This document shows, piece by piece, positions 1 to 5,695 of a stretch of DNA of 5,996 bases. The DNA comes from UBA1146 sp963854815 (GTDB taxonomy: Bacteria > Planctomycetota > UBA8108 > UBA1146), in NCBI GenBank assembly GCA_963854815.1, contig CAWLAN010000147.1, positions 1 through 5,996 on the forward strand, read 5' to 3'. The notes under the pieces were generated by a model, which saw only the letters and a list, made by a program, of their open reading frames with translations, ran no database searches and was not told the origin of the DNA. Every line of letters begins with the position of its first letter. The stretch's first letter is position 1. The translations under genes were made by a program, and so were the position numbers.

Positions 1-431
1 CGCTGTTCGTCGGTGTAATTGCTACGAAGGACACCATTCCAGGCCGAGGTGATGGGGACCGTTGCCAGCGATGAGATCGTCACCAGCACCAGAAAGAACC
101 AGGGAACGAGCTGCTGGCCCTGCTCGGTGCGCGCCCACTCACCGATCCCGGGCACGAGCAACAGGCCGACCAGCGCCAGCGGCAATCGACCGAGCGTTGC
201 TGCTCTTCGCAACAGTCGACGCGGACCGGTGCGAGAGATCCAACCACCGAAAAACAGCACTGAACCCATCGACACCGCCGGAGCCATGACGATCAGGGTC
301 AGAAGCAACGTATCGACGCCGAGCGCCTTGCGCGCGATCTCGCCGGTCGACCACATCAGGCCGCCGAATATTCCCTCGAAGAGGATGGCCCGGACGTGAA
401 AGCGGTAGGTCTGCTTCTCGAGATCAAACAC
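1..431 (-). CDS. MFS-type transporter, N-terminal part (cut by left window edge)
   Basis: An open frame runs off the left edge and gives 143 residues of an integral membrane permease. It has a short polar N-terminus, then hydrophobic segments at about residues 13-30, 41-63, 80-97 and 109-128. A basic loop after the second helix (S-R-T-G-P-R-R-L-L-R-R, 66-76) resembles the cytoplasmic loop 2-3 of major facilitator proteins. A motif at 130-139 (A-W-N-G-V-L-R-S-N-Y) resembles a helix 4 to loop 4-5 signature of some bacterial MFS permeases; that match is from memory. I chose the GTG at 431 because AAGGA lies 6 nt upstream and it leaves a normal short tail before helix 1. The frame stays open back to an ATG at 584, but those 51 extra residues are not membrane-like and have no close Shine-Dalgarno. 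The substrate cannot be told. It is divergent from the lipoprotein gene. Confidence 0.75.
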   Translation of the reverse strand, partial: MFDLEKQTYRFHVRAILFEGIFGGLMWSTGEIARKALGVDTLLLTLIVMAPAVSMGSVLFFGGWISRTGPRRLLRRAATLGRLPLALVGLLLVPGIGEWARTEQGQQLVPWFFLVLVTISSLATVPITSAWNGVLRSNYTDEQ

Positions 432-724
432 GGCGGTTCCTTCATCGATTTCGAGTCGAAAGACAGCTGTGGCGAAGTGATGAGGCCGGCTGAGCACACC
501 TGCAGGCTCCGGGCCGACGCCGCGTTCGGGGGAGATCCTGGACGATCCCAATGGTGCAGCAAGGAGAACACTGCGGCCATCCATTCCACCGAAATGGACC
601 TGCTCCTCACCTCACCTTCGGCAAATCTGCACCCAGATGAAGAACAATGTGGATTTCACGCCAGAGGTACCCCACCATCCGGGCCACTTCGACTCAAATT
701 CGACACAGGAACCGGAGGCCTTCG
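432..724. other. Divergent intergenic region, no gene supported
   Basis: About 290 bases separate the divergent permease and lipoprotein genes, so promoters for both should lie here. Several overlapping open frames cross it on both strands, but their translations are rich in Ser, Pro and Arg with no recognisable motif, and they look like chance frames in GC-rich DNA. I found no convincing -35/-10 pair, hairpin terminator or repeat. If the permease really starts at 584, the true gap shrinks to about 140 bases. Confidence 0.5.
438..442 (-). promoter_or_regulatory. Ribosome binding site AAGGA that decides the permease start
   Basis: AAGGA on the minus strand lies 6 nt before the GTG at 431. It is the main reason to prefer this start over the in-frame ATG at 584, whose nearest purine-rich stretch is about 17 nt away. 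Confidence 0.5.
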
Positions 725-1375
725 ATGGTCAAGCATCTTCTCGTTTCTCTTTGCGTTGTCGCACTCATTTCCGGCTGCCAGTTCGTTTCACCCGGTATTC
801 AGGGCTCGGGCATCGAGGTAAGCGAATTACGTTCCGTGGAGCCGTTCGAGCGCGTGGATCTGGATGGAACCTCAGATGTTTTCATCTCCTTCGGTGAGAC
901 CCAGAGTGTCACCATTACCACCGACGATAATCTTATTCAGCTGGTCAGGACGGTCGTCGTGGGAAATCAACTTCGCATCAGTACCTCGGGTTCCTACAGC
1001 ACTTCGCTCGGAATCCAGATCGACATCGTGGTACCGAGCCTGATCGCCTGCGAGTTGAATGGCACTGGTGACATCGATATCTCCGGATACGCGGGAGAAG
1101 AACTCGAACTCAGCACCAATGGTGTCGGCGACATCACCTGCGGCGGTACGGTGGGAATCGTCCATGCCACCACCGATGGGATCGGTGATATCGAACTCGC
1201 CGAGCTGGTAGCCAGGGAAGCCTACGCCATCACCGATGGGATCGGTGACATCGTGGTCAACGCGACCGAAAAGGTCGATGCCAGGATCAATGGTATCGGA
1301 AGCATCACGATCATCGGCGATCCGAAAAATGTTCAGACCGAGGTCGATGGAATGGGTGATATCATCCGTAACTGA
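725..1375 (+). CDS. Lipoprotein with head-GIN / DUF2807-like beta-repeat domain
   Basis: A 216-residue exported lipoprotein. Residues 4-17 form a hydrophobic signal, and the lipobox I-S-G-C places the lipidated Cys at 18. Gln at +2 favours outer-membrane sorting by the enterobacterial rule. Residues about 38-105 follow the GIN/DUF2807 pattern: a phrase like E-P-F-E-R-V-D-L-D-G, then a strand ending near G-E-T-Q-S-V-T-I, then V-V-V-G-N-Q-L-R-I. Residues 112-213 hold six rungs of the form (N/D)-G-x-G-(D/S)-I, 18-20 residues apart, as expected for a right-handed beta-solenoid. Related domains are called putative adhesins or envelope proteins; no enzymatic role is known. The ATG at 725 was chosen because GGAGG lies 7 nt upstream and it begins directly with the signal peptide. 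An in-frame ATG at 647 would put 26 Arg/Thr-rich residues before it. It stands alone and is convergent with the S4 gene. Confidence 0.85.
   Translation: MVKHLLVSLCVVALISGCQFVSPGIQGSGIEVSELRSVEPFERVDLDGTSDVFISFGETQSVTITTDDNLIQLVRTVVVGNQLRISTSGSYSTSLGIQIDIVVPSLIACELNGTGDIDISGYAGEELELSTNGVGDITCGGTVGIVHATTDGIGDIELAELVAREAYAITDGIGDIVVNATEKVDARINGIGSITIIGDPKNVQTEVDGMGDIIRN
1058..1372 (+). repeat. Six tandem beta-rung repeats within the GIN-domain lipoprotein
   Basis: The repeats start at residues 112, 132, 151, 171, 189 and 208, each reading Asn/Asp-Gly-x-Gly-Asp/Ser-Ile. The third and fourth are almost identical in DNA: an exact 18-base match at 1171-1188 and 1231-1248, spaced 60 bases, which suggests fairly recent duplication or gene conversion of one rung. 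This is a coding repeat, not a mobile or CRISPR repeat. Confidence 0.8.
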
Positions 1376-1397
1376 ACGGAATTCGGGGGAAGTGACG

Positions 1398-1427
1398 GGC
1401 TCGATCTGAGCCGCACCGGAGCCTTTT
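1398..1427 (+). terminator. Weak candidate Rho-independent terminator after the lipoprotein gene
   Basis: GGCTC at 1398-1402 can pair with GAGCC at 1408-1412 (5-base loop) or with GAGCC at 1419-1423, which is followed directly by TTTT at 1424-1427. The stem is only 5 bp and the T-run is short, so this is tentative. It sits in the 51-base gap between convergent genes, where a terminator would be expected. Confidence 0.25.
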
Positions 1428-1642
1428 CAGGAATCCTCAGCGAGTGCGACGATGTGTTCCTCGCCGTCGAAAACGACTCGATCACCATTGCGCAAAACAC
1501 GACCTCTTCTCATCTCCACCGCTCCGTTGACCGCTACCTCGCCCTCGCGAATCCGGATCTTCGCCTCTCCCCCGGTGCCACAGAGTCCCTTCCACTTGAG
1601 AAACTGCGACAGACGGATCGTTGGAACTTCTTCCCGGTTCAT
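1427..1642 (-). CDS. Small S4-domain RNA-binding protein (YbcJ-like)
   Basis: A 71-residue protein made almost entirely of an S4 fold. The order is typical of the short stand-alone S4 family that includes E. coli YbcJ (about 70 residues): T-I-R-L-S-Q-F-L-K at 8-16, G-T-G-G-E-A-K at 22-28, R-E-G-E-V-A-V-N-G at 32-40, then R-R-G-R and N-G-D-R-V at 45-56. S4 domains bind structured RNA, often rRNA; the target of this one is unknown. The ATG at 1642 overlaps the stop of the upstream ArsC-GAF gene as ATGA, with GGAG 6 nt upstream (1649-1652), so the two are co-transcribed and probably translationally coupled. The frame extends upstream to 1744, but that part lies inside the partner gene and has no S4 similarity. 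The family is clear; the specific role is not. Confidence 0.85.
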   Translation of the reverse strand: MNREEVPTIRLSQFLKWKGLCGTGGEAKIRIREGEVAVNGAVEMRRGRVLRNGDRVVFDGEEHIVALAEDS

Positions 1643-2628
1643 CCAGTTCTCCGAGGCGGACCGCTGGCGCCATATCCCTCGAGCAGGGCATCCATCAGCA
1701 GAGCATCGGCCGGGTTCAACTCTTTGCTGCAGTCGAGATCCCATACCGCAACCACCTCACCCGATTCATCGAGGATCGGCCTCGCAATTCCGGACTGGGT
1801 CCTGAGACCACTCTCTTCGTCACAGAAGATGTAACCCGGCCAACTCGCCACATCGGAGGCGACCAGGATGCTTCCTTGCTGCACTGCATCGAAGCACATG
1901 CCGCTCGGCTGCGAATCCGCTTGCTCCTCGATGGTGTTGCAGACCGGCGGCCCAGCAGCATGGAGTAGTTCCAGACGGCGCTGGGGTACCACTCCCTTGA
2001 GCAGGTAGATGCCGTTCCAGTCCCATCCGAATGCACCCATCGTCTCGGCAACGATGGTGGGAAACTTGCTCCATACATCGTGCTCATCGAGGGCGATACA
2101 GCATCGAGAAACCAGTGCTCGATATGCATCGCTCCTCGCGGGAGGAACATCACCGGGTAACTGATCGATGACCCGATTCAATCGCTGTTCCAGATCGACA
2201 CAGACGAGATGGTGCTGGATTCGCCTCCGGATGGCATCGCGGGCGGTGCGATACACCTGCAGTCCCACCTCGGTGACCTCCTCGCCGGAAGCATGTTGGA
2301 TGGGATCGGGGAAGGGCCAGTAAACCGTGCGCAGCGCACCCGGGAAAACAGCGCACTCCTGGCGAGCGAATTCGCAGACGATCACGGCAAGATCGAACCG
2401 CTCTCCGGCAAAGTCAGCCACCGCCTGGCTGCTCAATCCCTCGACCGAGATGCCGTCCTCTTCCAGTACCGCTAGCGCCAGCGGATGAGGAGTACCGGTA
2501 GGTTGAGTTCCGGCAGACGCGCAACGCCAGAGACCACGGGTCTCCTCGCGCCAGAGAGCCTCGGCGAGGATGGAACGACAAGAATTGCCGGTGCACAGAA
2601 TGACGACCGATGGCACAAGGTCTCCCAT
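1639..2628 (-). CDS. Fusion of ArsC/LMW phosphatase domain with fRMsr-like GAF domain
   Basis: A 329-residue two-domain protein. Residues 6-140 match thioredoxin-coupled arsenate reductases of the low-molecular-weight phosphatase fold. The P-loop C-T-G-N-S-C-R-S (12-19) carries nucleophile Cys12. Cys85 and Cys92 are seven residues apart, as Cys82 and Cys89 are in staphylococcal ArsC, and W-P-F-P-D-P (104-109) parallels its W-G-F-D-D-P acid loop. After a linker of about 30 residues, 176-319 form a GAF domain like free methionine-R-sulfoxide reductase: D-W-N-G-I-Y-L-L (203-210), Cys230, Cys245 and Cys269 in place of Cys84/94/118 of the E. coli enzyme, and an Asp pair near 297-299. The Glu expected to contact substrate reads Gly280. 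Expected reactions are arsenate to arsenite and free Met-R-sulfoxide to Met, but neither is proven. A GTG at 2616 with GGGAG 5 nt upstream is an equally good start; an in-frame TTG at 2664 is less likely. It overlaps the S4 gene by 4 nt. Confidence 0.82.
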   Translation of the reverse strand: MGDLVPSVVILCTGNSCRSILAEALWREETRGLWRCASAGTQPTGTPHPLALAVLEEDGISVEGLSSQAVADFAGERFDLAVIVCEFARQECAVFPGALRTVYWPFPDPIQHASGEEVTEVGLQVYRTARDAIRRRIQHHLVCVDLEQRLNRVIDQLPGDVPPARSDAYRALVSRCCIALDEHDVWSKFPTIVAETMGAFGWDWNGIYLLKGVVPQRRLELLHAAGPPVCNTIEEQADSQPSGMCFDAVQQGSILVASDVASWPGYIFCDEESGLRTQSGIARPILDESGEVVAVWDLDCSKELNPADALLMDALLEGYGASGPPRRTG

Positions 2629-2632
2629 CGAT

Positions 2633-2662
2633 TTGACTTCGGATCCAGGTGTCCAGGATAGC
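2633..2662 (+). promoter_or_regulatory. Candidate sigma70-like promoter for the membrane protein-sulfatase run
   Basis: TTGACT at 2633-2638, an 18-base spacer, then GATAGC at 2657-2662 form a possible -35/-10 pair on the plus strand, about 48 bases before the ATG at 2710. The -10 match is poor (three of six) and the -35 overlaps the upstream region of the divergent fusion gene. The 81-base gap at 2629-2709 must hold promoters for both directions; none is clear for the minus strand. Confidence 0.25.
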
Positions 2663-2709
2663 AAGAGAGCATCAGCAGTGTACCCTGCCTGTCGAGAGAG
2701 GAGAGATAA

Positions 2710-3279
2710 ATGGAGATTCAGACCATTGAACTTTCAACACTGTGGTTGCCGATCCTGCTATCGACGGTCTTCGTCTTTATCGCCAGTTCCATCCTGCACG
2801 TGGTGATCCAGATTCACAACAAGGATTACGTTGCCATGCCGGGGGAAGAAGCGGTCCGAGAAGCGATGCGCGACCAGAACATTTCCCCTGGTATGTACGT
2901 GTTTCCACACTGCCATTCGATGAAGGAGATGGGGACACCGGAAAACATGGAGAAATACAATCGTGGGCCCAACGGATTCCTGACGGTGGTCCCCGACGGT
3001 CCGCCTGCGATGGGAAAAACACTCGTGCTCTGGTTTCTCTACACCTTGCTGCTCAGCATCTTTGTCGGCTACCTCACCTCTGTTTCGGTCGATGTCGGTT
3101 CCTCCTTCAAGGGAGTATTCCGCGTCGCTGGCACTGCGGCAGTGCTCGGCTATTGTGTTCCCATCATCAGCGATTCGATCTGGAAGGCCGTCCCCTGGTC
3201 GGTGAGTTTCAAGTTCATCTTCGATGGTGCCGTATACAGCCTCGTCACCGCAGCGACCTTCGCCTGGCTGTGGCTGTAG
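2710..3279 (+). CDS. Four-helix integral membrane protein of unknown function
   Basis: A 189-residue protein. Hydrophobic helices lie at about 11-34, 104-124, 136-156 and 169-189, with a polar stretch of about 65 residues between the first and second. That stretch begins H-N-K-D-Y, contains an amphipathic part (46-56), then S-P-G-M-Y-V-F-P-H-C-H-S (59-70), and ends P-P-A-M-G-K before helix 2. The same layout (D-Y, P-G-x-Y-x-x-P, M-G-K-x-L-V-L-W-F) is familiar from uncharacterised membrane proteins in many bacteria, but I know no function or family name for them. Helix 4 carries F-D-G-A-V-Y-S-L-x-T-A. The His-Cys-His cluster could bind metal or heme; this is speculation. AGGAG lies about 6 nt before the ATG. 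The next gene, a sulfatase, begins 24 nt downstream on the same strand, so they probably form an operon. Confidence 0.75.
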   Translation: MEIQTIELSTLWLPILLSTVFVFIASSILHVVIQIHNKDYVAMPGEEAVREAMRDQNISPGMYVFPHCHSMKEMGTPENMEKYNRGPNGFLTVVPDGPPAMGKTLVLWFLYTLLLSIFVGYLTSVSVDVGSSFKGVFRVAGTAAVLGYCVPIISDSIWKAVPWSVSFKFIFDGAVYSLVTAATFAWLWL

Positions 3280-3303
3280 GCGCCGTGAAATGAGGAGCTG
3301 GCG

Positions 3304-4782
3304 ATGAACGGTTCTCTACTGGTCTCGCTATTGTGCTTCGCCACTGCCGGAGAAATGTCCGAGGTGGAGGGGACCCGGCCCAAACCTATCAACATCGTCT
3401 ACATCCTCGCCGATGATCTCGGCTACCGGGAACTGGGCAGTTACGGCCAGCAAAAGATCCGCACACCCCGGCTCGACCACCTCGCTGCCGAGGGGATGCG
3501 CTTCATGCAGCACTACTCCGGTGCACCGGTGTGTGCCTCTTCGCGTTGCGTGTTGATGACGGGGCTGCACTGCGGCCACTCGCTGGTTCGCAACAACTGG
3601 GAGAACGGTGGCTGGGGTGAGAATCAGCCGGAGGGTCAGTACCCGCTGCCGGCCGGCACCTTGACGATGGCACGAATGCTCCAGGATGGTGGCTACGCCA
3701 CCGGCGTATTCGGTAAGTGGGGTCTCGGTGGACCGGGAACCACCGGCGCACCGGAAAACCAGGGCTTCGACACCTCATGCATCGTCAATTGCCAGCGTAA
3801 GGCGCACAACTTCTACCCCAACCACCTGTGGAAAAATGGCCAGAAGATGGTGCTGCCCGGCAACGGCTGGTTCAAGGCGCATCAAAAAATCGATGCACCG
3901 CTGGCCACCGAGCAGGAGTACTACGACCGTTACCTGCGTCAGACCTACTCACCGGATGTGTTCCTCGACGAAGCGCTTTCTTTCATCGATGAAAACGCGG
4001 ATCGGCCCTTCTTCCTCTACTATCCCAGTCCCATCCCCCACGCGGCGCTGCAAGTTCCTGCTGAGGATCTCGATGCCTATCCGCGGGAGTGGGACCAGAA
4101 GCCCTATCTGGGCGGCAGTTACCTGCCGCACCCGCGGCCACGTGCTGCCTACGCCGCCATGATCACCCATCTCGACAAGGAGGTCGGCGCCATCCTCGAT
4201 CGTCTCGAGCAGCACGGCCTCACCGGCAACACCATCGTGATGTTCACCAGTGATAATGGCACCACCTGGGCCGGCGGCGTCGAGCACACCTTCTTCGACA
4301 GCACAAAGGGACTCAGTGGTCTCAAGGGCAGCGTGCTCGAGGGTGGCATACGCGTTCCCTTCATCGTGCGCTGGCCCGGCAAGGTCGAAGCGGGTAGCAC
4401 CAGCGAGTATCCGTCATCGTTCCCCGACATGATGCCGACCTTCGCCGAGATCGCCGGTATTCCCCTCGATCGTCCCACTGACGGAGATAGCCTGCTGCCG
4501 GCCTTCAGTGGCGAGAATCCAGCCCGGCAGAAGGACCTCTACTGGGAACACGGCGATCAACAGGCGCTACGCCACGGCGACTGGAAACTGGTACGGCGAA
4601 GACTGGGAAAAACAAATCCGGAGACGAAGCTGTTCGATCTGGCGGTAGACCCCGGCGAGAAGAAGGATCTGTCGAAGGAACGGCCGGAAATCCTCCAGAT
4701 GATGATCGAACGTGCTGGGGCCACTCGCTTCCCGTCACTGGTGTTTCCCAACCCGGGTCTCGACGGGGTTGCCGGCTCATAA
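3304..4782 (+). CDS. Secreted formylglycine-type sulfatase (arylsulfatase family)
   Basis: A 492-residue sulfatase of the alkaline-phosphatase superfamily, which hydrolyses sulfate esters, usually on polysaccharides or aryl sulfates. Calcium ligands are Asp37-Asp38 (A-D-D-L-G-Y) and Asp317-Asn318 (T-S-D-N-G). The active-site Cys77, to be oxidised to formylglycine, lies in P-V-C-A-S-S-R-C-V-L-M-T-G (75-87), with Arg81. Further expected catalytic groups are Lys138 (G-K-W-G-L-G), His246 (P-I-P-H-A) and Lys341. L-E-G-G-I-R-V-P-F (345-353) is the usual C-terminal core phrase, and a small C-terminal subdomain ends with L-F-D-L-x-x-D-P-G-E-K-x-D-L. Residues 4-15 look like a signal peptide with possible cleavage near A-T-A/G (15/16), though the n-region has no Lys or Arg. 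The third position of the maturation motif is Ser rather than Pro. GAGGAG lies 6 nt before the ATG, and an in-frame stop just upstream excludes an earlier start. The natural substrate is unknown. Confidence 0.93.
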   Translation: MNGSLLVSLLCFATAGEMSEVEGTRPKPINIVYILADDLGYRELGSYGQQKIRTPRLDHLAAEGMRFMQHYSGAPVCASSRCVLMTGLHCGHSLVRNNWENGGWGENQPEGQYPLPAGTLTMARMLQDGGYATGVFGKWGLGGPGTTGAPENQGFDTSCIVNCQRKAHNFYPNHLWKNGQKMVLPGNGWFKAHQKIDAPLATEQEYYDRYLRQTYSPDVFLDEALSFIDENADRPFFLYYPSPIPHAALQVPAEDLDAYPREWDQKPYLGGSYLPHPRPRAAYAAMITHLDKEVGAILDRLEQHGLTGNTIVMFTSDNGTTWAGGVEHTFFDSTKGLSGLKGSVLEGGIRVPFIVRWPGKVEAGSTSEYPSSFPDMMPTFAEIAGIPLDRPTDGDSLLPAFSGENPARQKDLYWEHGDQQALRHGDWKLVRRRLGKTNPETKLFDLAVDPGEKKDLSKERPEILQMMIERAGATRFPSLVFPNPGLDGVAGS

Positions 4783-4786
4783 ATCC

Positions 4787-5407
4787 GTGAAAAAGATTCG
4801 ATACTGGCCGCAAGCGCTACGACATCTGCGCTCGGTGGATCCCCATCTCGGTCGAATCATCGATGCATGTGGCAACATCAAACTGGAGATTCAGCGACGC
4901 CGTTCCCCCTTCGAGTTCCTGCTGCGTTCCATCATCTTCCAGCAACTCTCCGGCAAGGCCGCCGGCACCATCCACGGTCGTTTGCTCGCACTGTTTCCGA
5001 TGAAACGTCCGACACCCCAACGAGTGCTGCGACTGCAACCGCAAAAGTTTCGCAACACTGGTGTCTCCGGCAACAAAGAGCGCGCCATCCGCGATCTGGC
5101 CCGTCACGCCCGTGATGGCCTGGTTCCAGGCTTCACAGCGCTTACACGGATGAGCGATGAGGAGATCATCGAGACCCTCACCGCCATCCACGGCATCGGT
5201 CGCTGGACCGTCGAGATGCTGCTGATCTTTCAACTGGGAAGCCCGGACGTGCTGCCGGTCGATGACCTCGGGGTCCGAAAGGGTTTTGCGATGATGCGCG
5301 GCAAGAAAACCTTGCCAACCCCCAAGCAACTGGCCCGCGCCGCCAGCAAGTGGCAACCCTACCGTAGTATCGGCAGCTGGTACTGCTGGCGGGCGACGGA
5401 GATGTAG
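4787..5407 (+). CDS. DNA-3-methyladenine glycosylase, AlkA-type HhH-GPD family
   Basis: A 206-residue base-excision repair glycosylase that would remove alkylated purines such as 3-methyladenine. P-F-E-F-L-L-R-S-I-I-F-Q-Q-L-S (41-55) is the usual helix near the family N-terminus. The helix-hairpin-helix is I-H-G-I-G-R-W-T-V-E-M-L-L (134-146), followed by L-P-V-D-D-L-G-V-R-K-G (156-166), where Asp160 corresponds to catalytic Asp238 of E. coli AlkA. The end, W-x-P-Y-R-S-I-G-S-W-Y-C-W-R, is typical. There is no Cys4 iron-sulfur motif as in EndoIII/MutY and no N-terminal AlkA domain, so this is the short single-core form. The GTG at 4787, 4 nt after the sulfatase stop, was chosen. It has no good Shine-Dalgarno, so translation may depend on coupling. 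Alternatives are a TTG at 4769 and an ATG at 4712, both inside the sulfatase gene. It is convergent with the next gene, 4 nt apart. Confidence 0.9.
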   Translation: MKKIRYWPQALRHLRSVDPHLGRIIDACGNIKLEIQRRRSPFEFLLRSIIFQQLSGKAAGTIHGRLLALFPMKRPTPQRVLRLQPQKFRNTGVSGNKERAIRDLARHARDGLVPGFTALTRMSDEEIIETLTAIHGIGRWTVEMLLIFQLGSPDVLPVDDLGVRKGFAMMRGKKTLPTPKQLARAASKWQPYRSIGSWYCWRATEM

Positions 5408-5411
5408 AGAG

Positions 5412-5693
5412 TTATTTCGAACTCAGCAGCAACGATTCCGGGGGGTGATGCTCCCAGGTATCGAAGTCGTCATGCTGGATCACCTCGGCGGCGAGATGGA
5501 TGTTCTGCTCCATGTCCTCGCGTGAACGCCACCGGATCATTCCGATGAAGCGACCGGTCTTCTCGTCCTCGAAGACCCCGCCATCGATGAACCCCTCGAC
5601 ATTCTCGAGCGCCCCCTTGAAACGGTGCATCGAGTCGAGCAGGTGTTCCCGGTACGCGTCCTTTGGTGAATGAACCGACACGTGAACGAACAT
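5412..5693 (-). CDS. Small ABM-like (antibiotic biosynthesis monooxygenase fold) protein
   Basis: A 93-residue protein of the dimeric alpha-beta barrel type. It starts with a beta strand (F-V-H-V-S-V), then a helix (11-31) ending near V-E-G-F-I-D-G (32-38), two strands with K-T-G-R-F-I-G-M-I-R-W-R-S (45-57), a second helix from S-R-E-D-M (57-61) to about residue 72, and an acidic/His-rich tail. This order is that of ABM/YgiN-like proteins, which include heme-degrading and quinol monooxygenases as well as many of unknown role; the fold does not fix the substrate. AAGGA lies 8 nt before the ATG, inside the end of the upstream gene, whose stop is 2 nt away, so the two are likely co-transcribed. 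Family confidence is moderate, because such short proteins diverge strongly. Confidence 0.7.
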   Translation of the reverse strand: MFVHVSVHSPKDAYREHLLDSMHRFKGALENVEGFIDGGVFEDEKTGRFIGMIRWRSREDMEQNIHLAAEVIQHDDFDTWEHHPPESLLLSSK

Positions 5694-5695
5694 CT

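Noticed and set aside
356..610. Open frame of 84 codons on the minus strand beside the permease start
   Set aside because: It is out of frame with the permease, overlaps its first helix and has no family-like pattern or good ribosome site.
396..821. Open frame of 141 codons on the plus strand over the intergenic region and lipoprotein start
   Set aside because: The translation has no recognisable motif and overlaps the signal peptide region of the well-supported lipoprotein in another frame.
1171..1248. Repeated 18-base string considered as a CRISPR or regulatory direct repeat
   Set aside because: Only two exact copies exist, in frame, and they encode the repeated rung of the GIN-domain protein.
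1454..1968. Overlapping plus-strand frames opposite the S4 and ArsC-GAF genes
   Set aside because: They are antisense to two genes with clear catalytic or binding motifs, and their own translations are low-complexity Ser/Arg/Pro-rich.
3686..4162. Open frame of 158 codons in another frame inside the sulfatase gene
   Set aside because: It lies wholly inside the sulfatase, whose motifs are unambiguous, and is Ser/Thr/Arg-rich as expected of a shadow frame.
4817..5356. Open frame of 179 codons antisense to the DNA glycosylase
   Set aside because: The sense strand holds the helix-hairpin-helix and catalytic Asp of the AlkA family; the antisense product matches nothing I recognise.
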